A stretch of 64,000 nucleotides of DNA from Ixodes scapularis. Its lineage: Eukaryota; Arthropoda; Arachnida; Ixodida; Ixodidae. Position 1 is the stretch's first letter. Each line of letters starts with the position of its first letter. The position numbers and the translations under genes are program-made. Location of the stretch: positions 36,313,035-36,377,034 of the forward strand of contig NW_024609884.1 of the NCBI RefSeq assembly GCF_016920785.2. The letters are read 5' to 3'. Of the stretch, positions 51,801 through 61,473 are shown in pieces. The notes below the pieces were generated by a model. The model did no database searches and was not told the origin of the DNA. It saw only the letters and a list, made by a program, of their open reading frames with translations.

Positions 51801-54464
51801 AAACGCCTAATTCTTTTAATCCTTTTAGTAAATTTATCATCAGGTTACAAATTTATTTTAGTTTGGTGCAAATAAGAAGCAGGTTACAAATTTATTTTAG
51901 TTTGGTGCAAATAAGGAAGTGGCTATGAAAATAATTGCAAATTTGTGTTTAGAAAATATTTCTGTAATGTTTATACAAAATGCTATGGAGCCTAAAATAT
52001 ACTGTTGAATATTTTGAATCAGTAGTTATATTTCCAAATTTCAAGCTTGAAAAGGATTGTCACATCATTAATAGAATTTAAAAGTCATTTTGCCAATGAC
52101 CAAAAATTATATTAAAAAGATTTAAATATTTTAGTTAGATATTTGTTGCCCGTCATCAAAATATGCCATAGCTGTTATTAGAATTCAGAATACGGTACTA
52201 GAATCTGCTCAGCACTATTTTCTGGCAAAGTAAGGCTGTCTATAGTCCACCATACCGAAACTAAAAAATAAAAACTGTCCAAGCTGCATGCCCGAGGATA
52301 CATCCGTGTGCCACGCCACACCCTCTCTATTATCACATGACCCTTAGATAATGTGACACACAGTCAGGTCGGCTTGCAATCACCCCCTACCTGGGTCCGC
52401 TAACATGGCTGATGTTACTTCCGGGTAGGACTTCCTTAGCTCTTTTATGTTTCAGTTTCAGATCTCAGTCTCCGCACGACTTAAACTTGCCAGAGAGCAG
52501 TGCACAGCAGAATTTAGTTGTTTGAATTCCAACAGCTATGAATATTAGGACGTGCAACAAATCTGTAATTAGAATGTGACAGATAAGGCAAATATATAAA
52601 GAAGCCAATTAGTGGATTTTGGGAAATAAGACTGCAAATGATCACTTTGCATTCATACCCTGACGTCCGCCGCAATCGACAACATTATCCTGGAGGAATA
52701 ATTTCTTTATTTCAAGTGCCTTTTTCTAATTTTTTTTTTAAAAAGTTGTTCCCAGTTATTGGTGAAACATCCTGCAATTTGTCAGATCCTTTCTACAAAT
52801 AATAATTAGTGCGGAAAATGCATTTCGCACAAAGTATTAAACGGAGGAAATTGCATCGATACAAGAAACCTAAAACAAATTGTAACAAGAATGCGACACA
52901 CGTGAACTTAATGGCAAGAGAATTTCTTAAAAAGGCAGTGCAACAATTTTAATGCTGCCCGAGTCTGCAATATGTTACTTTCATTTCATCTTAGCACAAG
53001 CAAAAGGAAACATCTCACTTGCCCCCGGAAAACAGCGATTCCACCGTGTAATAGCAAAGCATAAAACTAAATAGTCTCTTATCGTCGCCAAGGTTCTATT
53101 ATATGGTGCCATTTACCTGAAGTCAACAAAACCATCATTTCTCCACTGCTTCTGTGATTAACAGACAAAAACGTGTTTATACTTGTACTTTCTTTTTCGT
53201 CTGAGATTGGCTACCCACCGCGAACATCAGCGGTGCCGACGTGATTGAACTGAAGCTTGAAAAGTGTTCTGATTCGAGGCGAAAACCTCCAGAGATCAAA
53301 GGCAGTTCGAAAGCGCAGGCGGAATTAATTTTTGCTGCTGAGCAGTGCATGCTGGGAGAGCTAAAGAGAGTTTTCTGTCTCCCTTGGGTACGTCGCTGCA
53401 CATGTGACTCAAAAGACTGTCAAAGTTAAGAAGTACTACAAACACCCCCCCCCCAATCTGTTCTACTTTTTAAATAAAGACTAGAGCATGTGAGCAAATA
53501 TGGTCTTAAGTTTTTGATTCTAGAAATGACAAAATTGGGCCAAAGCCCAAAAATCATTGCAGTACCCCTTTAAATCCACGGTTCTTGAAAGTTCCATCAC
53601 GTGAAGCAAAGAAATAATTGGAATGTTGTCAGTCCAAGTAAAAAAAAGCTAACTTTGGCTAGAGCAAGCGTCTAGCTGAAGTGCCATACACAGTATTCAA
53701 TGAGGAACATGAAAAAGAGGGCACCTACTAATCTAACAATAAGCAGGCTTGGTTTTGCTTGAATGAGGACTCAATAGCAAAAACTACTACAGTGCCTTGC
53801 ACTGTTTATAAACCAGCGAATTGAGTGAAAAATATCAAGCAGCAGCATAGTAGTCTTAGCAAGTTGCAATACAGCTGTCAGCTACACTACTGTTTTCTGT
53901 CCATAGCTGATGACAGGTTAATATAAGTAGATTTGATATTGCTTGTATAAATCAAGGGCCTGCACAAAGTCGGTGTCACGAGAGTTAATTCCCTTGCTAC
54001 TTCCTGAATACCACAAATGTAACTTTTCCTCAATCTCTCGATATGCCAACAAGCAACAGCTTAGGTTGTCTAGTTTGACATAGCTTATTCACATGGTCTC
54101 ATAACCTGGAACCTTACATTGCTCGGATATATATTGTTCAGCAAGACGGGAAAACTATGTTCAGGTTCAAAATGCTATTGGTCCCCGAGGACAAATAACT
54201 ATAAAGTGATACAAAATACAGAACTTGCACTCGAAGGATAGAACTATAGGTGGGGCTATATAAATAATGTCACTGCAACGTAGATTCATAGAGCACTACA
54301 TAAACATGACCACTAAACAAGACTGCCACTTTGTAGGTTTTGTGCAGAAAAACAGGCACAAAGTTTCAGGTAAAAATTTCAAGAGCAATCAGCAGTAAAG
54401 CATAGCAGTCTACAACATTCGGGATCATTACACATACCTTCTGCCACCAGCTCCCAGAAAGCTG
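36706..54464 (-). CDS. WDR59: WDR59, GATOR2 complex subunit (C-terminal exons)
   Basis: WDR59 is part of GATOR2 (with MIOS, WDR24, SEH1L and SEC13), which acts at the lysosome upstream of GATOR1 to relay amino-acid supply to TORC1. Four exons, and probably a 27-nt microexon, join in phase to give the C-terminus: a serine-rich linker (RSNSWSDSIDDI), then LLDPKKSTQYDEFKKKY, AEILYKWNLFEQRA, and a double zinc-binding module (CHYCK, CTQCK, CVVCH, CVACGHGGH, CPSGCGCHC). This last part is nearly superimposable on human WDR59 (CGHGGH, CPTGCGCHC). The stop is TGA at 36706-36708. The WD40 and RWD parts lie right of the window. It faces NSUN2 tail to tail. Confidence 0.93.
36840..38253 (-). other. WDR59 intron with one MITE
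   Basis: AT-rich. At 37408-37632 a MITE is present (separate entry). Nothing else recognised. Confidence 0.5.
37408..37632. mobile_element. MITE with GCATGTAAGCGATTT ends
   Basis: The left end GCATGTAAGCGATTTAGTGAGC is mirrored at the right end by GCTTACCAAATCGCTTACATGC. 225 bp and rich in the word GTCGCT. The superfamily is unclear because no target duplication stands out. Confidence 0.7.
38254..38361 (-). CDS. WDR59: WDR59 exon, first zinc module
   Basis: 108 nt, acceptor ATTTCAG, donor G|GTAAG. It encodes CHYCKHDVKNVQCTQCK and LCVVCHIAVRG, aligned with CSHCRSEVRGTQCAICK and CAICHVAVRG of human WDR59. Confidence 0.94.
38427..38569 (-). CDS. WDR59: WDR59 exon, LLDPKKS to HKGV
   Basis: 143 nt, acceptor ATGTCCAG, donor G|GTGAG. 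It encodes LLDPKKSTQYDEFKKKY and AEILYKWNLFEQRA, ending PPKHKGV (human: PPDPHKGI). Confidence 0.94.
38570..39040 (-). other. WDR59 intron, no gene
   Basis: Unique-looking sequence with an (AT)n stretch near 39008-39022. Nothing recognised. Confidence 0.4.
39045..39894 (+). mobile_element. TTAA MITE, family A, copy 2
   Basis: The ends are GGGGAAACACTAC and (complement) GGGGGGACACTACC, flanked by TTAA at 39041-39044 and 39895-39898. Its body is closely similar over its length to the reversed copy at 9632-10459. Confidence 0.88.
39899..40466 (+). mobile_element. TTAA MITE, family B, copy 2, abutting family A
   Basis: The ends AGGGGTACTCCACCGATTTTT and (complement) AGGGCTACTCCACCGATTTTT are flanked by TTAA at 39895-39898 and 40467-40470. 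The left TTAA is shared with the family A copy, so one element used the other's target duplication as its site. Confidence 0.88.
40471..41635 (-). other. WDR59 intron, no gene
   Basis: AT-rich, poly-A run near 40820. No recognised exon, element or RNA gene. Confidence 0.45.
41636..41756 (-). CDS. WDR59: WDR59 exon, serine-rich linker
   Basis: 121 nt, acceptor TTTGTCTAG, donor AA|GTAAGA. It encodes ESLKRNRSNSWSDSIDDI and ends AKHRANC, joining to K-LLDP as human QHDKNKRLLDP does. The RSNSWSDS stretch is a likely phosphorylation site by composition (inference). Confidence 0.86.
41757..43054 (-). other. WDR59 intron, no gene
   Basis: AT-rich; T tract at 41881-41899. Short frames without homology. 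Confidence 0.4.
43055..43660 (+). mobile_element. Penelope-like retroelement fragment between inverted arms
   Basis: The centre, 43328-43489, encodes 53 residues plus stop (ILARHRNK, EIDEAFFI, CVSAPSVAL) resembling the end of the GIY-YIG endonuclease region of Penelope-like elements. The terminal sequence right of it (43440-43660; AAGACACTTCGTCATCC complement, GGCATGCCT, AACTTCAGTTGCCAGTCAGC) is present in inverted orientation at 43055-43275. Penelope insertions often carry such partial duplications in direct or inverted order. Confidence 0.62.
43765..45485. mobile_element. TTAA MITE, family D, copy 1, split by a hAT element
   Basis: The outer parts 43765-44019 and 45210-45485 match 56699-57207 end to end; shared strings include GAGTTAGAGGTGAATT, CCCGTGAATCTGAATATC and TGATAGGCGC. 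The right flank is TTAA (45486-45489); a TTAA also precedes the left end (43761-43764). The 1.2-kb excess in the middle is a separate insertion. Confidence 0.8.
44020..45209. mobile_element. hAT-like element nested in family D MITE
   Basis: The ends CAGAGATGGACGTGC and (complement) CAGTGATGGAAGTGC are inverted. The direct repeat CCAGTC flanks them (44014-44019, 45210-45215), at the point where the intact sister MITE reads straight through ACCAGTCGTGAC. The long frame at 44412-44903 has no transposase features and crosses a T tract. Confidence 0.72.
45490..46746 (-). other. WDR59 intron, no gene
   Basis: No element ends identified. 46360-46490 holds an imperfect inverted pair around CAACCTAGAGGCAGCTAGGAACTGA. 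No exon. Confidence 0.4.
46759..47001 (+). mobile_element. tRNA-derived SINE, copy 1
   Basis: The head has a GTGGCTCCGAGG A-box-like segment and a perfect B box, GGTTCGAATCC, as in RNA polymerase III promoters. A tRNA-unrelated body follows (GGCGCCGTGTAACC, AAAAGATCCCCAGGTGG, CCTCCGCTGGGGCATG). It is flanked by ATATAAAATGCT and ATATAAATTGCT (11 of 12 identical). Confidence 0.88.
47014..49240 (-). other. WDR59 intron, no gene
   Basis: AT-rich throughout, several short frames with no homology. No element end recognised. Confidence 0.45.
49241..50126. mobile_element. Foldback element with about 290-bp arms (Tc1/mariner-like)
   Basis: The left arm (GTGTCCCACGTAACTTGAGCC, GGAAGACGAAACCAAAGGAA) returns in inverted form at the right end, which finishes in AACACCCTG next to TATA. 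The similarity extends inward to about 49535 and 49820, leaving a 280-bp centre. TA-type flanks suggest Tc1/mariner relatives; no ORF. Confidence 0.8.
50127..50885 (-). other. WDR59 intron, no gene
   Basis: AT-rich, nothing identified. Confidence 0.4.
50886..51806 (+). repeat. Copy 4 of the AGAGCGCAGCTCT family, palindrome array
   Basis: Family head TTAGAGCGCAGCTCTTAGG at 50889; family tail CTCAAGAGCTGCACTCCAATT near 51764, then ACAGAGATTTGTAAACG. The interior 50960-51560 is an array of roughly 60-bp units, each with a CCCGCTAAATTTAGCGGG or CCGCTAGATTTAGCGG box followed by GACGTCACGTGACCTCAA. Two unit types alternate into a period of about 120 bp. Then a purine tract (GGAGGAG-rich, 51570-51740) leads to the tail. 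Confidence 0.85.
51841..51918 (+). repeat. Two-copy 39-bp tandem duplication
   Basis: The unit beginning CAGGTTACAAATTTATTTTA and ending GGTGCAAATAAGAAG occurs twice in direct succession. Confidence 0.9.
51919..52926 (-). other. WDR59 intron, no gene
   Basis: AT-rich, a GC-richer stretch at 52290-52400. Nothing recognised. Confidence 0.4.
52931..53569. mobile_element. TTAA MITE, family C-related
   Basis: The left end AAAGGCAGTGCAACAATTTT resembles AGGAGCTGTGCAACAATTTC of family C. The right end complement is AGGGGTACTGCAATG. TTAA flanks both (52927-52930, 53570-53573). Confidence 0.75.
53574..54437 (-). other. WDR59 intron, no gene
   Basis: No exon, element or RNA gene recognised. Confidence 0.4.
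54438..54464 (-). CDS. WDR59: Probable WDR59 microexon of 27 nt
   Basis: On the - strand a 35-nt pure-pyrimidine-like tract ends in TTTTAG, 27 nt follow, then GAAG|GTATGT. Both splice sites are excellent. In the phase required by the exon at 41756 it encodes AFWELVAE flanked by split codons, and 27 nt leaves the frame unchanged whether it is included or skipped. Homology cannot confirm it because the segment falls in a variable linker. Confidence 0.55.
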
Positions 54465-54795
54465 CTAAAAGAGGGAAGGATAAGAGAGAAATAGAAGAGA
54501 CAGAGATGTGGCAAAAAAACAGTCAGAGCAATTGCTGAAGAATGCATTAAATTATGTCTACAGATAGGCTATGAGCTAATTTTGTAGTGCCAAAATAGAG
54601 AGCCCATCACCATTCAGTACACATGCCACACAAGTCTCAGATTTAAAAAAAATCAATCAAAGATCATTTTTGTACAGAGCAATCTCATGTTATATTTTGC
54701 AAATGAAAGCATTGAGGATAAATAAACATGTTTGTAAATGTGTGGCTCCAACTCTTAATAAAAACAAGCAAAAGAAACATAGGCTATTAACTTAA

Positions 54796-55479
54796 GGGGG
54801 GACGATGCTTCTCAAAAAACAAGAAAAGTTCAAAAATGTACTTTTTTAATTACTATTTTGTAGTTTTTACAGTTCAGAGTACTTACGCCTAAAACATGAA
54901 TGCTCCATTCAAGCTCTAGCTAATCAAAAAACAAACATACTAGAAGTATCAAAGAGCCTGACTGAATGCATGAAAAAAAGCTTCAAAGGCAATTTTCTCA
55001 GCTTAGTTTTTTTAGCACTGCTTCAGCCTTACAGTTTTTTTCATCAACTTCTACTCAACAGATTCTTATAAACTTGGCTTTATTTTCTCTGGAAATAGCT
55101 AAACTGCAAGCTAAATCTATTTTTATTGTTGTATTTTTATAATGAAACAACTTCTATTCCATAACTGTGCATTGTCATTGCCTTTATTTTAAAGCCTCCA
55201 TTTACTTTAGTGTTTGTTCAAGAATATTTGAACTTAAAGAAATAAAAATAGCTTTAGCATGCATGGTATATCTCTTGGAACCAAATGACACCAATCTAAA
55301 TAAATTATTTTGATAAGAAAGCTTTTAAAAACCTGTAAGAAATTAACTAATGACTTTTTTATTAAGTTTGTAAAATTTGATTGCATTTCTATAATCAGCA
55401 CGACAAACTGCATAACCATTCCAAAAGTAATGGCTAGGTCAATAAACAAAAAACATTTCTTGAGAAACCACATCCCCCC
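54796..55479. mobile_element. TTAA MITE with GGGGGGAYG ends
   Basis: The ends GGGGGGACGATGCTTCTCAA and (complement) GGGGGGATGTGGTTTCTCAA are flanked by TTAA (54792-54795, 55480-55483). AT-rich interior without coding. Confidence 0.85.
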
Positions 55480-55483
55480 TTAA

Positions 55484-56694
55484 AATTAAGCATGCTCCTA
55501 CCAAGCCAAAAGCCAAAAGTATTCACCATTTTAACAGCTGTTTTAGTATAAGTTAGTGAGCATTAAAACACAAGCAAGATGTTGCCAGGCAGTAAAAGCA
55601 TCAACAAAGGTGAATCAATCATAAATAAGAGACAACTGACGTTGCAGTTAGGCAAGTGCAGTGCAGTGTTCATGCAAACTATTAATAATCTACTAAAAAA
55701 TACTGTCTTGCAACTCCACAGATACTAATTCTAGACTATGAACATACTATATTAGCTTGAAATAAAATTTACTGATAACCAGGGTACACTAAATGCACCT
55801 CAGTAACCATAAAACTGCCTGTTTAACGGTTTCATTAAACTTTTGTCGGTAGTTTTTAGTAATTTTTAAAGCACAGTCAAGGTAAAAAAAAAAAGTTCTT
55901 GTTGACATGCACACCATAAAAAAAATTATGAAAGCATAAAAATAAAGTCCTAATTTTAAGTTATCCCCCCCCCCCCTCCCTTAGCAATAGAAGCACAATA
56001 AAAAAAAGAAGTTATTCATTAAGACAGGCATTCAAATTTGAGAAAGAGAATACCAACAGGCCTCTGAAATCAAATTTATGTTGACATAGTACAATATAAA
56101 AATGCACAATTTTTAATAAACATATAATTATATTAGAAGTTATGTACTATATATACATATATAAATAAATAAATACCGGTATATATAAATTAAATATATT
56201 AGTTCACAATATGACTGCCAAACCAACATTTTTAGATTATATCCTTTTTCGTTTCAAAAATATTTTGAATGGAAGAATAGTCTATAATAATAGTGCAACA
56301 AAGAGGGCTAAACAAATCATGAAGGTAATAAAAAATGCCACAAAGATCTTGAAAAAAAAAAAAAAAACAGCTGGAAGTTTTACAGCAGCAGCCATTTCAC
56401 TAAGTCTCCTTCTTAGAAACAGGGCTGCCACTTGGAAGTTCCTAGTAGCTTTCTTTCATCCTTACTGAAGCAGAAAAATAGGCTAGGGACTACAAATTAA
56501 AATTTTCATGCACTAAAACTTGGGATCACAGCTATGCAACCAATGTGGAACATGATTTCAACTTGGAAGTTTTGATTCAGGGTATCTGCAGGCCAAAAGC
56601 CCCAATGCAATGAGAGGTTCATGGGGTGATGTAAGTGACAGTCAAGGAACATGCTCTGAAAAATAAAAAAATACTGTTGTTGGCATTTTCAAAT
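55484..56694 (-). other. WDR59 region, AT-rich, no gene
   Basis: A C run at 55965-55977 and an ATATA/AAATA-rich patch at 56140-56190. The + strand frame 56211-56468 is compositional only. Confidence 0.45.
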
Positions 56695-56698
56695 TTAA

Positions 56699-57207
56699 AG
56701 GGAAGCTGAAGAGGTTCTTGGAAAAAAACGAGTTAGAGGTGAATTCTAGAGTATTTTTATCCCGTGAATCTGAATATCAAATTCGTTTTTCCGAAGATGT
56801 AACTAAATGCGAGAAAACACGAAAAATCTCCGACCAGTTGTTACGTCATAGCCAGCTCTTTCAGCCGCCAAGCGCGTGTCGCTCGGGGGGGCAGCGCGTG
56901 CAATTGCAAGCCTGCCATGTATATTCCCCTGCACTGACACCAGTCGTGACGTCTTTTTCTGACTTTTTTGAAAATAACAAAGAGTGCACGTGCATAGCTT
57001 TGATAGGCGCCGAAGATGCGTGAGAGCGGAGATTCCGAAAAACCCTGATATGACGTCACGCTTTGGGAAGGAGGGGCTTCGGTGGTACTTTGCAAATGAT
57101 TTTCTGCAGCTTCCGTGCGCCAAATTGAAAAATAATCTCGATATTCGTGATCCTGGAGGGGAAGATTTAAGTGTTTTTCCTCAAATACAGAACGCCTCAA
57201 ATTCTCT
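56699..57207. mobile_element. TTAA MITE, family D, intact copy
   Basis: It starts AGGGAAGCTGAAGAGGTTCT after TTAA (56695-56698) and ends before TTAA at 57208-57211. 509 bp. It serves as the uninterrupted reference for the copy at 43765. Confidence 0.85.
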
Positions 57208-57270
57208 TTAAAAAAAGAAAAAAAAATGCTTCTTAGTTGCACAAGTTTGAACTATTGAAACAGCATAAAG

Positions 57271-57668
57271 GCTGGTTCACACATTTGCGTTTGTCTATGA
57301 CTGAGTGCATTGTGATCTCCTGTGGCCGCTTCTGAAGAGGCCACACTGGTGCCATCTATCGAGTGGCCCTGAAACGCTTCCAATTTATGTTTATTTAAAA
57401 AAACTTTATGCATTAGTCTTTTACCTCAGGCTTGAAACACTTGTTAACAATGTTATAAATGACCATTTCTCGTCGATAGAGCATAGATTTGACCTCGCAA
57501 ATACTGCGAAACCTTTAGTCTGGTAAAATAGTTCCAGGGCTACCTCACAGGTGGCACCAGTGTACTAGTGTGTTCCATCGACTTATGGCGTTTTCTCTCG
57601 TCGTAAGCGCTCACAGGAGGTCACAACGCACTTGGTCACAGTCAAAAGCAACTGTGTGAACCAGAGTT
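57271..57668. mobile_element. MITE with CTGGTTCACACA ends
   Basis: The left end GGCTGGTTCACACATTTGCG mirrors the right end (complement CTCTGGTTCACACAGTTGC). The similarity runs about 55 bp, to CTCCTGTG. Family unknown. Confidence 0.75.
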
Positions 57669-57823
57669 TAGAGTGATAATTTCTAGATGTTTTGCGAGTC
57701 AGAATTACGGCTCATCTGTCCAATAACATTCCGGTCAGTCGTAATTAAGTATGATGGCATGTTTTGGAGAAAATCATTTCAGGGTTTGCGTGGCCTTTGA
57801 AATAGAATGCCGTACACTCTATA

Positions 57824-58659
57824 CTCCGTTTCACGATAACTTGATGAATTATGGAGGCTGCAGCCCCCGCGACCCAATAAGAGCGTCGGAGCGAGGCACA
57901 TATCCTTGCGTCACGGAAGTGTTTGTGTCACTGCACCAAATGCGAGGCCTGGAGGAAACGGCTGTCGTCTGCTTGCAAAGAGTCGTCTGCTGCGAAACTA
58001 ACCAACTAATGGCCTATTCGTCTGGGGCACACCGCACCCGTCCAGTGCAGTAAACTCTTTCCACTTTAGTACACGAAAGACTGGCGGGGAGAGAAGGAAG
58101 CTCCCCTCTCCCCTCTAGCCTTCCGTGTACCACGAACCGCACTGCACCGGTGCGATGCGGGCCCAGACGAATTGGCCATTAGAATGTACATCCACCGCTG
58201 CCACATTGCCGTACGCTAGGGTAGCGAGCTCTTCAGGAACACATCATGACACAACCATGTGCTCAATTTACCCGCGAATCTGTGGCGGGTGCTAATGCCC
58301 AGATGACGTTCTGACCGGAAGTGGTCAATTACAGGGCTGCGATCGTTGAAACATCGTTCAAACGCCACATTGTTATCGGAAAAGGCTTGATCCGAGCTAA
58401 GTATCGTAGGAAAGTAACGTGTCTTTGCCTCTCTTCCATGTAGTGTAGTGTCGATAGAGATGCAATAGAGCGACTTCAATTGCCGTTAAAATAAAAGATG
58501 CCTGGAACTACTTTTGTTGCGGACGGCGCTGTTGCTGTGGCAGTAACGAGGCCTCCGTGGCCTTGACCATGGAATGCTGCCATGTGCCTTGCTCTGACGC
58601 TCTTATTGGGACGCGGGAGCCACAGCCTCCACAGTTCGCCAAGTTATTGTGAAACGGAG
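57824..58659. mobile_element. Tc1/mariner-type element, 75-bp TIRs, with nested MITE
   Basis: The ends CTCCGTTTCACGATAACTTG and (complement) CTCCGTTTCACAATAACTTG have TA on both sides (57822-57823, 58660-58661). The inverted similarity extends through CCCAATAAGAGCGTC. Inside, 58009-58179 is a second inverted-repeat element (ATGGCCTATTCGTCTGG and its complement) also flanked by TA. Confidence 0.8.
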
Positions 58660-58661
58660 TA

Positions 58662-59139
58662 CAGAATGATCTGGGAACTATGTACCTGGACCAGTAGGTG
58701 GAAGCAAATACTCAACACAAAAAAGTAAAAAGTTAGGCATAACAAACTAGATGCACACTCACTGTTAGTTCCCATTGACAGCCATTTACGGGGAAGGGGG
58801 GAGGGACCTGTGGCCAAGTGTATTAACACACTGCACCTCGGAGTATGTGCACCAAAAGCTTGCACCGCAGAATACAGAGAACATTCTTGGCTTCACTTCC
58901 GTCCCCTGCTAGTGTGCACTCATATGATCACTACTGCATGATGCATGGATAACTTACTGTAGAAATATCAAATAGAGGTTCCAATTTGTTAAAACTTTGA
59001 ACTCCAGATAACTAACAATGATGAAGAAACGAAACAGATAAAATTGCAAGAATAATAAGTATCATGTTGGGTAATTTGAGACAACAACACAAAAAGAAAC
59101 CTCAAGAAAACAAGACGGTAGATAAATTGAAATTTAATA
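58662..59139 (-). other. No gene recognised
   Basis: Unique-looking DNA in the WDR59 upstream intron or flank. Confidence 0.4.
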
Positions 59140-59312
59140 CAATCGAATTTCATTAATTCAAACTCGAGGGAGACCGAAATTTTGTTTGAATAAAGCAAAG
59201 TTTGAATTACCGGGAGTTTTCTCCCATAGAGACGCATAGGATGGGACCTTCATGTCTGTTTGAATTATCCACAAGTTTAAATTAAGAGATTTGAATTAAT
59301 GAGATCCAACTG
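59140..59312. mobile_element. Pogo/Tigger-like MITE, 173 bp
   Basis: The ends CAATCGAATTTCATTAATTC and (complement) CAGTTGGATCTCATTAATTC are flanked by TA (59138-59139, 59313-59314). A diverged half of a similar element is visible at about 61235-61335 (GAATTACTGCCTGCGTTTTCC to CGAATTAACCGAATTAC). Confidence 0.8.
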
Positions 59313-61473
59313 TATTTTGTCTATGAAAATAAGGTTAAAATGTTCTTCCCTTTTAAAAACTTTAGTGCGATACCTACAACCACCACAATCCTTCAGATGT
59401 AGCCTATGAAAATGACTGACAATAGCTCTCCTTACCTTTCAAAATACAACTGAAACACATAACATTGTGCAAAATAAAATGAGGAATATTGTATGATTAG
59501 GTAAAGTATATGGATACATATATGAAAAAAAAAACTTTTTTCCCCTCTGGAAAATAAATGTAAGAATACTCTCTCCATTAGAACTCGTAGGTACAGCCAG
59601 ACACTACCTCACTGACTTGGGAGTTAACATTTAAAAACCCGTGGTTTTAGTTTTGTCCTAGTGTTACGACATGACAAAAAACTGCTTGCACTAATGTCAA
59701 TGATGATAAATCCAACATTCTGAGAGGATAAGTACTAAGTCTATGCAATTAAACTTTGAAATATCCTAGGCCTGGCATGAATGTAATCTTTCATGCAGAA
59801 TAAGTTAGATGAAAGACAGGGGAATGGAAGTAAGCTCAATATACTTTCCAGGGCTAATAAAAATAATTAGACAGGGTCCTTGATTTTCTTCATGACTGCT
59901 CACCTTTGTTTAATCAAATTTGCCTACAAACAAAACTGATATAGTCAAAATTTCTAAATAAGACTAGAAATGAAATGGACTCAGACTTTTGCCAATTGTG
60001 AATACATCTCTTGGCATGAGTGAGGAAACCTATGCTCGGGTCATATCTTCAAGACTGCTTTTACTGACATTAAGGGGGTCTGTCTTAACAATTTCACCTT
60101 GAAATAGCATGCACTCACTCCCATTATTTGTTGTCTGCATTTCTAAGCGGACACAAGCTGTGGCAGATTTCCCAGTATGTCACAAAGAGGGGCTAGCATA
60201 AAAATGTTAAGAGAACTGGAGAATTTAAACTTTTATAGGAGCAAACCAGTAAGGTGCAGTGAAACAAAGGTTGCCTGTCAAAGCAGAGTGAACGGGTGTG
60301 TCAAACTGGCACACCCGTTCTCAATATTTTCTGCGTTTATAAACCCTAGAATGCAATACTCTTTATTTCAGAACCAGGACATCCTCATGAATTAACATAA
60401 CTAAAACCTTACACTAACGAACAGAAGGAAGACACAAAAAAAGACACACACACAAACCGTCTCCACGGTGAGTACATGTCCTAGTCGACTCTCGATAATT
60501 TTAAGCTCATAGGGACAGCGAAATGCTTCTGATTAAATAAAAATACACTAAAACCATGAGTTTTTTTTTTCTTCAGTATGCACTTACAAGAAGTTGGTGA
60601 ATTTTGCTTGCCCCTGCAGAGACACACTCCAAACACTATGCTCTGCAAATTGCTAACCTTTCTTGGGCACCTTCCAAATTCTCTAAACCAAAAAAAAAAA
60701 AAAGAAAAGGCTCTAGGATGCCAGATACAGTTTCTGCATCAGTGGCACTCAGCATGGAAAGTGACACGACGGTTCCTAAGCTTGTACGATTTTGCTGCCC
60801 AAGAGTGGACCACAAACCACAGCGTGTTAGCTGACATCAATGTATTCGATGGACGAAACATCCCAGAGGACTGGGCAATTCCTCGAGCCCAGCCTTGTTG
60901 CATGCCATGCAGCCACATTGTTGATCATTCCCGTAGGGATGGTAGCAAGTATAGCGCAGTGCCAAGGATGATAAGCACAATGTCCTGCGATGGCGTATGG
61001 TGCTATGGCATGCGCGCACTGCTATGCTTGGCTGGCTCCATGGCTTAGCCGTGTTTGTTAGCTCTTTTCCTAATTGCAGAAACAGTAGATAAAAGCGATA
61101 AAGCGTGCATGGTTGCATTTTAGGCATGGTTGGCATAATAGCGAGACCTTTTCATCCTCTTGGAGCTACTAAACTTCTAATCTGCACAAAAAAAAAAAAA
61201 AAAAAAAAAAGACAGAATTGACCAGTCTCAGCGGTTGAACTTTGAATTACTGCCTGCGTTTTCCCAGAGACTTGTATGTACGATTGCCGGGACCTCATCC
61301 ATACTTCGAATTAACCGAATTACTTTTCTTTGAATCATCAACAAACATGAAAGTAGCATCTCATACTACCCTATAGGGAATGAGAATTACAAATGAGCAT
61401 TAATAAAGAAAAAAAATTGTAGAGCCCTTCCACATCATGTGAAGATAGAGGACCAGCGAAGCTGTTATTATTA
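59313..61473 (-). other. No confident gene; pogo-like remnants at the right
   Basis: 59313-60580 shows nothing recognisable. 60588-60613 on the - strand is a possible 26-nt exon (see findings). 60830-61060 is a GC-richer block with short frames and no homology. A-tract at 61185-61210. Confidence 0.4.

Noticed and set aside
59440..59455. 14-nt exon-like segment on the - strand between TTTCAG and GTAAGG
   Set aside because: Too short, weak pyrimidine tract, and the phase does not fit a known neighbour.
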